DNA of 64,000 nucleotides from Neisseria chenwenguii. Its GTDB lineage: Bacteria; Pseudomonadota; Gammaproteobacteria; Burkholderiales; Neisseriaceae. The translations under genes were made by a program, and so were the position numbers. How positions within the stretch are numbered: the first letter of the stretch is position 1; every line of letters starts with the position of its first letter. Below the pieces are notes generated by a model. It was not told where the DNA came from. It saw nothing but the letters and a program-made list of their open reading frames with translations, and made no database searches. The stretch is taken from NCBI RefSeq assembly GCF_002216145.1, contig NZ_CP022278.1, positions 806,001 to 870,000 of the forward strand, given 5' to 3'. This document shows positions 36,388 through 44,976 of the stretch, in pieces.

Positions 36388-36828
36388 TTATTTTTTGTTC
36401 AAAGAATCGCGGATTTCGCGCAACAGCAATACTTCTTCAGAAGGCTCTGCCGGTGCTTCGGGAGCGGCTTCTTCTTGTTTTTTCATAGAGTTGAGCAGTT
36501 TAACAACCATGAAAATTGCAGCAGCAACAATCAGGAAGCTGATAATGTTGTTGATAAACAGACCGATGTTCAAAGTAACCGCGCCGTCGGCTTGGGCAGC
36601 CGCCAAAGTGGCGTAACCGGCTTCGGTCGCTTTCGCGCCGTCTTTCAGGGTCAGGAACAGGTTGGAGAAGTCCACGCCGCCGATCAAAATACCGATCGGC
36701 GGCATGATTACATCGTCAACCAATGATTTTACGATGGCGCTGAACGCTGTACCGACGACCATACCGACGGCCAAGTCAACCACGTTGCCGCGCATTACAA
36801 ACGCTTTAAATTCTGAAGCAATAGACAT
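36388..36828 (-). CDS. mscL: Large-conductance mechanosensitive channel
   Basis: 146 residues. The N-terminal amphipathic helix plus TM1 (FKAFVMRGNVVDLAVGMVVG), a periplasmic loop, TM2 (NNIISFLIVAAAIFMVV) and a charged cytoplasmic helix (EVLLLREIRDSLNKK) form the usual MscL plan. It releases solutes under hypo-osmotic shock. Strong AGGAGT ribosome site. Confidence 0.95.
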   Translation of the reverse strand: MSIASEFKAFVMRGNVVDLAVGMVVGTAFSAIVKSLVDDVIMPPIGILIGGVDFSNLFLTLKDGAKATEAGYATLAAAQADGAVTLNIGLFINNIISFLIVAAAIFMVVKLLNSMKKQEEAAPEAPAEPSEEVLLLREIRDSLNKK

Positions 36829-36982
36829 ATCAAACTCCTGATTATGTTATGTTAATAAAATTTCTTAATGAAAACGAACGGTCGGCATGATACCGACCAA
36901 TAGGTTAAATACCATTAAAAAAGGTTAAACTTTGAATTTCTTTAATCTTTTTCACTTTAACCTACCATTTCATACGAAAAAC

Positions 36983-37032
36983 AGGCCGTCTGAAAACTAC
37001 GTGTTACATTTTCACACAATTTCAGACGGCCT
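36983..37032 (-). terminator. DUS terminator after fabI
   Basis: AGGCCGTCTGAAAA and TTTCAGACGGCCT with a 23-base loop, directly after the fabI stop on the reverse strand. Confidence 0.65.
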
Positions 37033-37051
37033 TCGATTACCGCGCCGAGCC

Positions 37052-37837
37052 TTACTCTTCGTCGTTCAGCGCGTTGATGCTGTAGCCGCCATCCACATAT
37101 GTAATTTCACCGGTAATGCCCGATGATAAGTCAGACAGCAAAAACGCCGCCGTATTCCCGACTTCTTCAATCGTCACGTTGCGGCCGAGCGGATTTTGCG
37201 CGGCAACGTGACCCAAGAGTTTGCTGAAATCGGCGATGCCGGAAGCGGCCAGCGTTTTAATCGGGCCCGCGGAAATGCCGTTGCAGCGGATACCCTCTTT
37301 GCCCAAACAGGCAGCGGTGAAGCGGATGCCCGCTTCCAGGCTGGCTTTGGCCATACCCATCACGTTGTAGTTCGGAATCGCGCGCACAGCGCCCAAGTAG
37401 GTCAGCGCCACAATCGCGCCGTTGCGCCCCCGCATCATCGGACGCGCTGCTTTGGCCAGCGCGGGCAGGCTGTATGCGGAAATTTCGTGCGCGGTGTTAA
37501 ACGCTTCGCGGCTGATGCTGTCGAGAAAATCGCCGCTCAAGGCTTCTTTCGGCGCAAAACCGATGGAGTGAACCAGGCCGTCCAAGCCATCCCAATGTTT
37601 GCCCAAATCGGCAAACACTTGGTTGATTTCTTCATCGCTGGCCACATCGCAACGGAACACCAGCTTGGAGCCGAACTCTTCCGCCATTTTGCGCACGCGC
37701 TCTTCCAGCTTGTCGACAACATAAGTAAAAGCCAGCTCCGCACCCTGGTCGCGGCAGGCTTTGGCGATTCCGTAAGCAATCGAACGCTCCGAGATCATGC
37801 CTGTAATCAGAATTTTTTTACCTTGCAGAAAACCCAT
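37052..37837 (-). CDS. fabI: Enoyl-ACP reductase (NADH)
   Basis: Last reductive step of each fatty-acid elongation cycle. 261-residue short-chain dehydrogenase of the FabI type: [13 protein letters not shown] nucleotide loop, catalytic Tyr147, Tyr157 and Lys164 ([11 protein letters not shown]-x6-K spacing). AGGATT ribosome site; TATAAT at 37884-37889 on the reverse strand. Confidence 0.96.
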   Translation of the reverse strand: MGFLQGKKILITGMISERSIAYGIAKACRDQGAELAFTYVVDKLEERVRKMAEEFGSKLVFRCDVASDEEINQVFADLGKHWDGLDGLVHSIGFAPKEALSGDFLDSISREAFNTAHEISAYSLPALAKAARPMMRGRNGAIVALTYLGAVRAIPNYNVMGMAKASLEAGIRFTAACLGKEGIRCNGISAGPIKTLAASGIADFSKLLGHVAAQNPLGRNVTIEEVGNTAAFLLSDLSSGITGEITYVDGGYSINALNDEE

Positions 37838-37883
37838 TTTTTAATCCTCAATCGTAGTGGTATGGCGTAGGTTGAAACGCAGC

Positions 37884-37889
37884 ATTATA
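37884..37889 (-). promoter_or_regulatory. -10 box of fabI
   Basis: TATAAT on the reverse strand, 47 bases upstream of the ATG. Confidence 0.45.
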
Positions 37890-37948
37890 ACGCAAAGCAT
37901 CGGTTTTAGCATAGAAAACAAGCGATAAGGCTTTTGCTGCACCGCTTT

Positions 37949-37976
37949 CAGGCCGTCTGAATTTTCAGGCGGCCTG
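37949..37976 (-). terminator. DUS-like terminator after the glycosylase gene
   Basis: CAGGCCGTCTGAA and TTCAGGCGGCCTG; the right arm has one substitution. Confidence 0.7.
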
Positions 37977-37979
37977 TTT

Positions 37980-38561
37980 TCACAACAACCCTATTTCCGC
38001 AAAAAATGCCCCATATGCCGCCGCTTTTTTCTCCAACGCCAGCGGATACGCCCGCGAGGACGACGGCAGGCGGTAGAGGCGCAAATGCCTGTCTGAAAAC
38101 ACCGCCTCCGAGTAAGCGCCGATTTTCGGCTTTGCCGTTTCAGACGGCATCAGCGACAGCAGCGTATCCGTCGCCAGCTCGCCCGTGGTCATCACCGTGC
38201 GGCACAGCGGCATCTTATCCAGCAAAGCCGCCAAATCTACCGCTTCGACAACCTCCAAAAATTTATCCGACGCATTGCCCTGCAACCGCCGCACCCGATA
38301 CGCCGTGTCGTAAACCCCAATCCCCTTATCCGCCAGAAATTCGCGCAACAGCGTTTCCCGAAACGCCTTGCCGCCCTCGGCAACGAAATAATCCTTGTCC
38401 CCGAAAAACACCAACCCGAAAATCCGCCACATATCGTTTTGAAAATTCGGGTAATAAAACTCCATCTTCCAACGCGCGCGCGGCGGCGGGAAAGAACCGA
38501 GCATCAGCAGCTTGGCGTTAGGCGGGGTGAACGGCGGCAAGGGGTGGGTTTCAATAGTCAT
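37980..38561 (-). CDS. DNA-deoxyinosine glycosylase (uracil-DNA glycosylase superfamily)
   Basis: 193 residues. LLMLGSFPPPRARWKMEFYYPNFQNDMW is the family opening, and the C-terminal RLPSSSRAYPL is the second motif. The family removes deaminated bases such as hypoxanthine from DNA. The ATG overlaps the RhuM stop (ATGA), so translation is coupled to it. The gene carries a TG-wadDUS (38086-38097), and a related but diverged copy of its first 25 codons survives at 39651-39728, so this allele is probably imported. Confidence 0.8.
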   Translation of the reverse strand: MTIETHPLPPFTPPNAKLLMLGSFPPPRARWKMEFYYPNFQNDMWRIFGLVFFGDKDYFVAEGGKAFRETLLREFLADKGIGVYDTAYRVRRLQGNASDKFLEVVEAVDLAALLDKMPLCRTVMTTGELATDTLLSLMPSETAKPKIGAYSEAVFSDRHLRLYRLPSSSRAYPLALEKKAAAYGAFFAEIGLL

Positions 38562-39577
38562 TTTTCAGACGGCCTTTCATCGCGATAACGCAGCAGTTCG
38601 GCAATATCCTGCTCTCCCCGTATCTCCCTGATTTGCCGCTGCGCCGCCTGATAGCGTTCATATTCGGCTTCCGCTTTGGCATCAGCCTGCTTTTTACTGA
38701 TTGTTCCTGCACCTTGCAGCACTTCGCGGTCGTTGAATTGCAGAAACTGATCCAGCTTTTCCACCCAATCGCGCAGAAAAACCTGTTTTTTCCGCAGCGC
38801 CTGGTCTTCGGCAAAATCCAGCCACATGGTGACGATGCGGTTTAATTCGCCGATTTCGTTTTCCTGCAAATAATTTTTTGCGGTTTTGATGTCTTTTTTG
38901 CGCACTCCGCCGTCTGCCGTATGGGTCAGCCCCATCAACGGTTTGTCCGCATCGGCACGATGAAACACCAATTCGGCAGCCGTTTGCCCCGTTGCGGCAA
39001 AATGCAGTTTGTTTTGAATCACTTTGAAAAACTGCGTGGTTTCCTTAAAACTCGGCTGATAATCCGCGGCCAGCGCGAAAATTTCCCGCACACGCAGATA
39101 CACCCGCTTTTCGCTGGCACGAATATCGCGGATGCGTTCCAGCAATTCGTCGAAATAATCCGGCGCCGGCACCGTGCCGACCGGCGGATTTTTCAAACGC
39201 TCGTCATCCAGCACAAACCCCTTTTGCAGATACTCGCCCAAAGTGCGCGTTGCCCACTGGCGGAACTGCGTGCCGCGCGTAGAACGGACGCGGTAGCCGA
39301 CGGCGATAATCATCGGAAGCGAATAATGTGCGATTTCACGACTGACTTCGCGACCGCCTTCGTTTTGAACTGTCAACTGAAAGTTGACAGTTGCCGCTTC
39401 AAGCAATTCGCCTTCCGATAAAACAGCGGCAATATGCTTGCTGATGTTCTGTTTGCTGGTCTGATACAGCTCGGCCATTTCCGCCTGCGTAAGCCAAAGC
39501 TGTCCGCCCAGCTCGCGCAAGATAAATTGGGACAGGCCGTCTGAAGTGGTGTAGAGGATTAAGGTGTTGTCAGTCAT
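38558..39577 (-). CDS. rhuM: RhuM family protein
   Basis: 339 residues from MTDNTLILYTTSDG. The region QLWLTQAEMAELYQTSKQNISKHI (about 24-47) looks like a helix-turn-helix. YSLPMIIAVGYRVRSTRGTQFRQWATRTLGEYL is the family hallmark. RhuM proteins occur on pathogenicity islands and mobile elements; their biochemical function is not established. A Kingella-dialect DUS lies just upstream of the start, and the last codons (RPSEK) are themselves a DUS shared with the glycosylase start. Confidence 0.85.
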   Translation of the reverse strand: MTDNTLILYTTSDGLSQFILRELGGQLWLTQAEMAELYQTSKQNISKHIAAVLSEGELLEAATVNFQLTVQNEGGREVSREIAHYSLPMIIAVGYRVRSTRGTQFRQWATRTLGEYLQKGFVLDDERLKNPPVGTVPAPDYFDELLERIRDIRASEKRVYLRVREIFALAADYQPSFKETTQFFKVIQNKLHFAATGQTAAELVFHRADADKPLMGLTHTADGGVRKKDIKTAKNYLQENEIGELNRIVTMWLDFAEDQALRKKQVFLRDWVEKLDQFLQFNDREVLQGAGTISKKQADAKAEAEYERYQAAQRQIREIRGEQDIAELLRYRDERPSEK

Positions 39578-39650
39578 GTTTTTTTCAGGCTGCCTAAATG
39601 TTTGATAAAACAATTTTCTCATACGCAGCTATTTTGTGCTTGGTCTGTAC

Positions 39651-39728
39651 CTACAACTTTGGGAAGAAGCCGAGCATCAGAAGCGTGGCGTTGGACGGGG
39701 GAACGGGGGCAAGGGGGGCGATGGCCAT
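39651..39728 (-). pseudogene. Remnant of a second glycosylase 5' end
   Basis: Reverse-strand ATG with MAIAPLAPVPPSNATLLMLG then FFPKL and a stop. It matches the start of the glycosylase at 38561 (TLLMLGFFP versus KLLMLGSFP). The 20 bases spanning ATG and upstream DUS are identical at 38559-38578 and 39726-39745. The remnant ends abruptly after codon 25. Confidence 0.75.
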
Positions 39729-39750
39729 TTTTCAGACGGCCTTTCGGTAG

Positions 39751-39816
39751 GGTGGGTGTAAGCCCACCATTATTTATCACTTTAATCAACACGGCAGGTT
39801 TACACTTACCCTACTC
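39751..39816. repeat. Repeat with GTAGGGTG-type inverted ends, copy 2
   Basis: GTAGGGTGGGTGTAAGCCCACC at one end, GGTTTACACTTACCCTAC at the other. Similar to 7306-7425. It overlaps the end of the transposase gene. Confidence 0.45.
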
Positions 39817-40323
39817 ATGATAAAGATTCCGCACATTTTCAGACAGGCATCCGCCCCAATCGGCGGGAAACAACCCGTTTTGCACATCGCGGTGGAACGA
39901 AGAATGCGGCCAGTCGCGCACCTGCCGCACCAAGCCGTGTTTTACCGGATTGAAATAAGTATAAAAAACATGACGTTCCAAATCCGCATCGTCACGGATT
40001 TTATGTTCCCAAAACCGCTGCTGCCAAATGCCCGCTTCACGTTTCCCGTTTTGGCTGGCATTCGGACGGCGGCAGCTTTCAGGCAGGCGTTTGGAAAAAT
40101 TGGTTTTCAGAACCTGCACGATACGCGAAAAATCGTTGCGGTTGTCAGGCAGTCGCAGCACCAGATGGAAATGGTCGGGCAGGACGGTAACCGCAACGGT
40201 TTCAAACGGGCAATGCCGCAAAGTTTCCCTATAGGCCTCGCGAAATTCATGGATATACCGCACCAGCCAATCACAACGGCGGTTTTGCAGAACCGCCGTG
40301 ATAAAATTACATAATATATTCCT
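39811..40323 (-). CDS. REP-associated tyrosine transposase (RAYT), 5'-truncated
   Basis: Y1-transposase fold: VLPDHFHLVLRLP holds the HxH metal pair and YFNPVKHGLV the catalytic tyrosine region; WQQRFWEHKIRDD is also typical. From a GTG at 40263 it reads 150 residues. The frame continues upstream as FITAVLQNRRCDWLVRYIHEF, clearly still the domain, but hits a stop at about 40323 before the usual first strand (YRRxxxxGGxYFFT). So the start has been lost at the junction with the rloB 3' end. A TG-wadDUS lies at 39838-39849. Activity is doubtful. Confidence 0.75.
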   Translation of the reverse strand, partial: RNILCNFITAVLQNRRCDWLVRYIHEFREAYRETLRHCPFETVAVTVLPDHFHLVLRLPDNRNDFSRIVQVLKTNFSKRLPESCRRPNASQNGKREAGIWQQRFWEHKIRDDADLERHVFYTYFNPVKHGLVRQVRDWPHSSFHRDVQNGLFPADWGGCLSENVRNLYHE

Positions 40324-40334
40324 TCAAAGAAACC

Positions 40335-40997
40335 TTATTGCTCATTTAAATTCTTTAAACGTTTAACCAGAATATGTACTTGTGTTGAGGGGTTATCAGT
40401 ATTTTCTCTTTCTGTTTCTTTTAATGCTTTTTCCGCATATGCAATTGCATGCATTAGCTGTTTATCTAAATCACTTAAATCTTTAAAAATATCAAATTTT
40501 CCTTTTTCATAATCAGGCAAATACTGTTCTAGATGTTTTATTACTTCTGCCGGTTCCGAGTATGGTTTAGTTGTATATTCAAAATGTAACAATAGCCAAT
40601 ACTCAAAACACGGAACAGATGTTATAGCATGGAAGATATTTTTATCCCTACTGTTTTTCAGCTCATTTATTGCTTCTTGATAGTTTGTATGCCTGTCTTT
40701 ATCAAATACACAATAAACTTCATCAAAGGCATTACCTATGTTTTTTTCCTCTCCAAAACGCTGTTTGGCATACTTCACAATACTTTTAGGATCAGAGCCG
40801 CATTTATCACCACTGATTTCAATATTTGCTGTATGTAAACGATAGTAGCTCCGTATACCGATAAAATAATTCGGTTCAGTTTTTTCTCCTTCACAAACAA
40901 TTAAAATCCGTTTGTATGATTTGCGATCTTTTTGCCGTTTCAGTTCTTTTGTATTTCTAGCTTTTCTCTTCTTTTTAAACAAATCATCGCTACCCAT
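40335..40997 (-). CDS. rloB: RloB family protein (TOPRIM-like nuclease subunit)
   Basis: 220 residues. A lysine-rich N-terminus (1-30) is followed by RILIVCEGEKTEPNYF with Glu36, and VYCVFDKDRH with Asp99 and Asp101: the E...DxD layout of TOPRIM metal sites. SVPCFEYWLLLHFEYTTKPY is a family motif. It is separated from rloA by one base. Paired RloA/RloB proteins were first named beside type I restriction genes and resemble AbiL-type abortive infection and other ATPase-TOPRIM defence pairs; I infer nuclease or toxin action triggered by phage. It is much more AT-rich than its neighbours. Confidence 0.83.
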   Translation of the reverse strand: MGSDDLFKKKRKARNTKELKRQKDRKSYKRILIVCEGEKTEPNYFIGIRSYYRLHTANIEISGDKCGSDPKSIVKYAKQRFGEEKNIGNAFDEVYCVFDKDRHTNYQEAINELKNSRDKNIFHAITSVPCFEYWLLLHFEYTTKPYSEPAEVIKHLEQYLPDYEKGKFDIFKDLSDLDKQLMHAIAYAEKALKETERENTDNPSTQVHILVKRLKNLNEQ

Positions 40998-40998
40998 A

Positions 40999-42258
40999 CT
41001 ATCTCCCTAAATCAAAAGCATGGATAAACGGTAGTGCCCCATATCGACCGGATAAATAACCTGCTTCCAAGTTTTCTTTTCCCTTTTTGGGACTGAAATC
41101 TGATAAAGGATAAAGGATAGAGGACTGTTTATTATCTCTTTCACAAAACCAAATTTGATCGCGACGGAAAACGTTTTGATTCAAAATGGATGTTTCATGC
41201 GTGGTAAAAATTAATTGGGCATTTTTCGGATTGCTGGCTTGGTCATGGAATAACTCAACCAAAAACTGAACCAGTTTAGGATGCATATTCACATTCAGTT
41301 CATCAATACATAGTGTATAACCGTTTTCCAATACATCTAAAATCGGACCAACAAATGAAAAGAATTTTTGAGTGCCATCTGATTCATCATTGAAATCAAA
41401 ATTCACCTCACTCCCATCATTATCGTAATGAACAGTTTTTAATTTAAGGTGTTTAATATCTTTCAATTTTTCAAACAAATGATTTTTCAATGTTTCAGGC
41501 ATATCCTCAGGAAAAAAAGAAGGATCAAAATCTTCTGTTTCTACGTTAATATTGTGAATATTAAAATCTGCAGCTTTTAACAGCTTAATCACTTTTTCTT
41601 TTTTACCTTCATTACATTGATGAGCAGTATATTCAGGTCCAAATCCATCAACTCCACTAAATAGTAGGTTATTATCGAACCAATCAAATAGCGGCTTTAA
41701 CTGCTCGCTATTTAACTGAACTGCTGTTGATAAAAATAAGGCATTATCTCTAGTCGCTTGCTGCCAAACCTGTTTCGTACCTAAGAGAAAAGAACTGAAC
41801 TTCCAATGATATTTTTTTTCTTCATCATCCCACACCCGTTCAAACCATTTTTGGGAATGGCCTTTAGGGTACGCAAACAGCCATTCATCAAAAATCTGTG
41901 TTTCGGTTGCACTAAACCCATATTGATAGCGAATATTTTGAACAATAAAAGTAATCTCGAATTCTGTGGGTTCAGTTAGATAAGCTTTATCTAATTTAAA
42001 CGGAATGAGCGGCAGTTTGTCTCCACGTTGAGAAGTATTGGTAACAATACGTTTCATTGTTTTTAATGCTTTGAGGAAATTAGATTTTCCACTTGCATTT
42101 GCGCCATAAATTGCTGATGTTTTCAACAGTTCCAGTCCCTTAATACTTTCAATACGGAAAGTATTACTTGGCTGTTCATCACCTTTTGTTTTTACCATAC
42201 TGAAATTTTGTTGTTCACGGAAAGAACGGTAGTTACTCACAGCGAAGTCAATAAGCAT
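40999..42258 (-). CDS. rloA: RloA-type AAA ATPase
   Basis: 419 residues, SMC/OLD-like ATPase (AAA15/21). FAVSNYRSFREQQNFSM is the typical opening, Walker A is YGANASGKSN (51-60), a signature-like SDGTQKFFSF is at 293-302, Walker B YTLCIDE at 314-320 and the H-loop TTHE at 352-355. It is expected to sense infection and hold or activate RloB. The ribosome site (AAGGG) six bases before the ATG lies inside a 24-bp hairpin. Low GC and the foreign uptake sequences nearby mark it as acquired. Confidence 0.85.
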   Translation of the reverse strand: MLIDFAVSNYRSFREQQNFSMVKTKGDEQPSNTFRIESIKGLELLKTSAIYGANASGKSNFLKALKTMKRIVTNTSQRGDKLPLIPFKLDKAYLTEPTEFEITFIVQNIRYQYGFSATETQIFDEWLFAYPKGHSQKWFERVWDDEEKKYHWKFSSFLLGTKQVWQQATRDNALFLSTAVQLNSEQLKPLFDWFDNNLLFSGVDGFGPEYTAHQCNEGKKEKVIKLLKAADFNIHNINVETEDFDPSFFPEDMPETLKNHLFEKLKDIKHLKLKTVHYDNDGSEVNFDFNDESDGTQKFFSFVGPILDVLENGYTLCIDELNVNMHPKLVQFLVELFHDQASNPKNAQLIFTTHETSILNQNVFRRDQIWFCERDNKQSSILYPLSDFSPKKGKENLEAGYLSGRYGALPFIHAFDLGR

Positions 42259-42265
42259 ACAAAGC

Positions 42266-42316
42266 CCTTTTTCATGCTATTTTTGGAAATTTTTTCCAAA
42301 AATAGCATGAAAAAGG
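42266..42316. promoter_or_regulatory. Perfect 24-bp inverted repeat over the rloA ribosome site
   Basis: Arms 42266-42289 and 42293-42316 (core TTTTTCATGCTATTTTTGG and complement) with a 3-base loop. In the rloA transcript the arm nearest the start contains the AAGG of the ribosome site, so the folded RNA would hide it. It could also be a binding site for a dimeric protein. Confidence 0.7.
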
Positions 42317-42455
42317 TAGTTAAGCAAAATTTTTACACTTAATTAAGGCAATTGACTCCCTATCAAGCCATCACCAGTTACGCTTTCGGCTGGCTCTTTA
42401 ATACAACCTTAGCTTTAGATAGTGGGGCTACTTGCCATCTACTTAAAATGCAAAA
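42317..42455. other. AT-rich leader upstream of rloA
   Basis: No gene. It contains the palindrome TTAATTAA and probably the rloA promoter, but I cannot pick a convincing -35/-10 pair. Confidence 0.35.
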
Positions 42456-42496
42456 TGCCTGTCTGAAATCCGTCGGAGTGTTTTTTCAGACAGGCA
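42456..42496 (-). terminator. Inverted pair of wadsworthii-dialect DUS after tex
   Basis: TGCCTGTCTGAA (42456-42467) and its complement (42485-42496) form a hairpin downstream of the tex stop. The dialect is TG-wadDUS, not the AG/AT forms used elsewhere. An AG-DUS follows at about 42500. Confidence 0.7.
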
Positions 42497-42511
42497 CATT
42501 TTCAGACGGCC

Positions 42512-44797
42512 TTACTTTTTCAACCTCGCAAACGCATCCGCCATCGCGGTATTGCCCACGTTTTTTTCCCTTTGCCCTTTATCTTTCAGGCTGCCTGAAC
42601 GGTTGTTTCTCGCGGCGTTTTCAGACGGCCTGCCGTTTTTTGGCGAACCGCTGTCTGCGTCGTCGTTCAGGCGCATGGTCAGCGCGATGCGTTTTCTCGC
42701 GGCATCGACTTCCAGCACTTTCACTTTTACCACATCGCCGGCTTTGACGATTTCGCGCGGGTCTTGCACGAATTTGTCGGCGAGCGCGGAGATGTGGACG
42801 AGGCCGTCCTGATGCACGCCGATGTCCACGAATGCGCCGAAGTTGGCGACGTTGGAGACGACGCCTTCCAGTATCATGCCTGCCTGTAAATCGCTGATTT
42901 CGTTGATGCCTTCGGCGAATGAAGCCGTCTGAAATTCGCCGCGCGGGTCGCGGCCGGGTTTTTCCAGTTCGGCGAGGATGTCCATGATGGTGGGCAGGCC
43001 GAATTGGTCGGTGGTGTAGGCGGCGGGTTTGATTTGGCGGATTTTGTCGCGATTGCCGATGAGGTCGGCGGCACTGATGTGCAGGTCGTCGAGCATTTTG
43101 GCGACGATGGGGTAGGCTTCGGGGTGTACGGCGCTGGCGTCGAGCGGTTCTTTGCCGCCGTTGATGCGCAAAAATCCGGCGGCCTGCTCGTAGGTTTTTT
43201 CACCGAGGCGCGGCACTTTGAGGAGTTTGCGGCGGCTGTCGAACGCGCCGTTTTCGTCGCGGTAGGCGACGATGTTTTGCGCCAAGGTGCTGTTTAGGCC
43301 TGAAATTCTGGCGAGCAGCGGCGCGGAGGCGGTGTTCACATCCACGCCGACGGCGTTCACGCAGTCTTCCACCACGGCATCGAGCGATTTGGCGAGCTGG
43401 GTTTGGTTGACGTCGTGCTGGTACTGGCCAACGCCGATGGATTTGGGGTCGATTTTCACGAGTTCGGCGAGCGGGTCTTGCAGGCGGCGGGCGATGGAAA
43501 CCGCGCCGCGCAAGCTGACGTCGAGTTCGGGAAATTCTTTGGCGGCCAGTTCGCTGGCGGAATAGACGGATGCGCCGGCTTCGGAGACGACGATTTTGTG
43601 CAAGCCCGCTTCCGGCAGGCCTTTGATGAGTTCGCCCGCCAGTTTGTCGGTTTCGCGGCTGGCGGTGCCGTTGCCGATGGCAATCAGTTTGATGCCGTAT
43701 TTTTTCACGAGGGCTGCGAGCGTTGCCAAGGCGTTGTTTTCCTGATGTAAATAGACGACGGCGGTGTCGAGCAGCTTGCCGGTGTCGTCCACCACGGCGG
43801 TTTTGATGCCGGTGCGGTAGCCGGGGTCGAGGCCGAGGGTGGGCAGGCGGCCGGCGGGCGCGGCAAGCAGCAGGTCTTTGAGATTGCGTGCAAACACAGT
43901 AATTGCGTCGCTGTCGGCGTTTTCTTTCAGACGGCCCAAGGCGTCGAGTTCGAGCGATAGGAAGATTTTCGCCCGCCAGGTCAGGCGCACAGTGTCGCGC
44001 AGCCATTTGTGGCCGTCTGAAATCTTGAAATGCGCGGCGATGATTTTTTCATACGCGCTTTGCTCGGTAACCAGCGTTTCATCCGGCTGGTATTTGAGCG
44101 CGACGGTCAGCACGCCTTCGTTGCGGCCGCGCAAAACCGCCAGCGCGCGGTGGCTGGGCATGGTGCGCACGGGTTCGCGGTGGTCGAAATAATCCTTGAA
44201 TTTTTCGCCGTCTTTTTCTTTGCCTTCAAGCACTTGCGCATGGACTTCCGCTTCCGCCCACAGCTTGTCGCGCAGACGGCCGATGAGTTCGGCATCCTCG
44301 GCAAACTGTTCCATCAGAATCGCGCGCGCGCCGTCCAGCGCGGCTTTGCTATCAGGCACCTGCTCATTCAGGTAGGCATTTGCGGCGGTTTCCGGGTCTT
44401 GCGACTGGTCAGCTAGCAGCACGTCGGCAAGCGGCTGCAAACCGTTTTCGCGCGCGATTTGCGCTTTGGTGCGGCGTTTGGGTTTGTAGGGCAGATATAA
44501 ATCTTCCAGCGCGGTTTTGTTGTCGCAGGCTTCGATTTGCTCGCGCAGGCCGTCTGAAAGTTTGCCTTGCTCTTCAATGCTTTTCAGCACGGTGGCTTTG
44601 CGTTCTTCCAGTTCGCGCAGGTATTGCAGACGCTCGGCCAGCGTGCGCAGCTGCGTATCGTCCAGCCCGCCCGTGGCTTCTTTGCGGTAGCGGGCGATAA
44701 ACGGCACGGTTGCGCCCTCGTCGAGCAAATCGACGGCGGCTTGGATTTGGGAAACGGTGGCGGAGAGTTCGGAGGCGATGATTCGGGTGATGTTCAT
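42512..44797 (-). CDS. tex: Tex family transcription accessory protein
   Basis: 761 residues. The N-terminal helical part starts [20 protein letters not shown], then a YqgF-like domain ([17 protein letters not shown]), helix-hairpin-helix repeats and a C-terminal S1 RNA-binding domain ([21 protein letters not shown]). Tex binds nucleic acid and affects transcription of toxins and virulence genes in other bacteria. The tail after the S1 domain is partly encoded by uptake sequences: GRPSENAA by a DUS and [10 protein letters not shown] by the overlapping Kingella/Simonsiella forms at 42585-42599. Confidence 0.93.
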   Translation of the reverse strand: MNITRIIASELSATVSQIQAAVDLLDEGATVPFIARYRKEATGGLDDTQLRTLAERLQYLRELEERKATVLKSIEEQGKLSDGLREQIEACDNKTALEDLYLPYKPKRRTKAQIARENGLQPLADVLLADQSQDPETAANAYLNEQVPDSKAALDGARAILMEQFAEDAELIGRLRDKLWAEAEVHAQVLEGKEKDGEKFKDYFDHREPVRTMPSHRALAVLRGRNEGVLTVALKYQPDETLVTEQSAYEKIIAAHFKISDGHKWLRDTVRLTWRAKIFLSLELDALGRLKENADSDAITVFARNLKDLLLAAPAGRLPTLGLDPGYRTGIKTAVVDDTGKLLDTAVVYLHQENNALATLAALVKKYGIKLIAIGNGTASRETDKLAGELIKGLPEAGLHKIVVSEAGASVYSASELAAKEFPELDVSLRGAVSIARRLQDPLAELVKIDPKSIGVGQYQHDVNQTQLAKSLDAVVEDCVNAVGVDVNTASAPLLARISGLNSTLAQNIVAYRDENGAFDSRRKLLKVPRLGEKTYEQAAGFLRINGGKEPLDASAVHPEAYPIVAKMLDDLHISAADLIGNRDKIRQIKPAAYTTDQFGLPTIMDILAELEKPGRDPRGEFQTASFAEGINEISDLQAGMILEGVVSNVANFGAFVDIGVHQDGLVHISALADKFVQDPREIVKAGDVVKVKVLEVDAARKRIALTMRLNDDADSGSPKNGRPSENAARNNRSGSLKDKGQREKNVGNTAMADAFARLKK

Positions 44798-44976
44798 GGT
44801 GATGGTTTTGGGGTTTGCAAAAAGGGGAAAGGATAGCGGTTTTGCGGGGCTTTGGCAAAGCGGATGCCTGCTTGGGAAACAGGGATTTGGTAGAGGCCGT
44901 CCGAAAAAAACAAGGGGTTTCAGACGGCCTCTGCGTACATTTCCTGCATCGGAACAACTGCACTAAAAAAGCCGAA

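Noticed and set aside
43200..44006. 268-codon Arg/Pro-rich frame within tex
   Set aside because: Alternative frame of a GC-rich gene with strongly biased composition; tex covers it fully.
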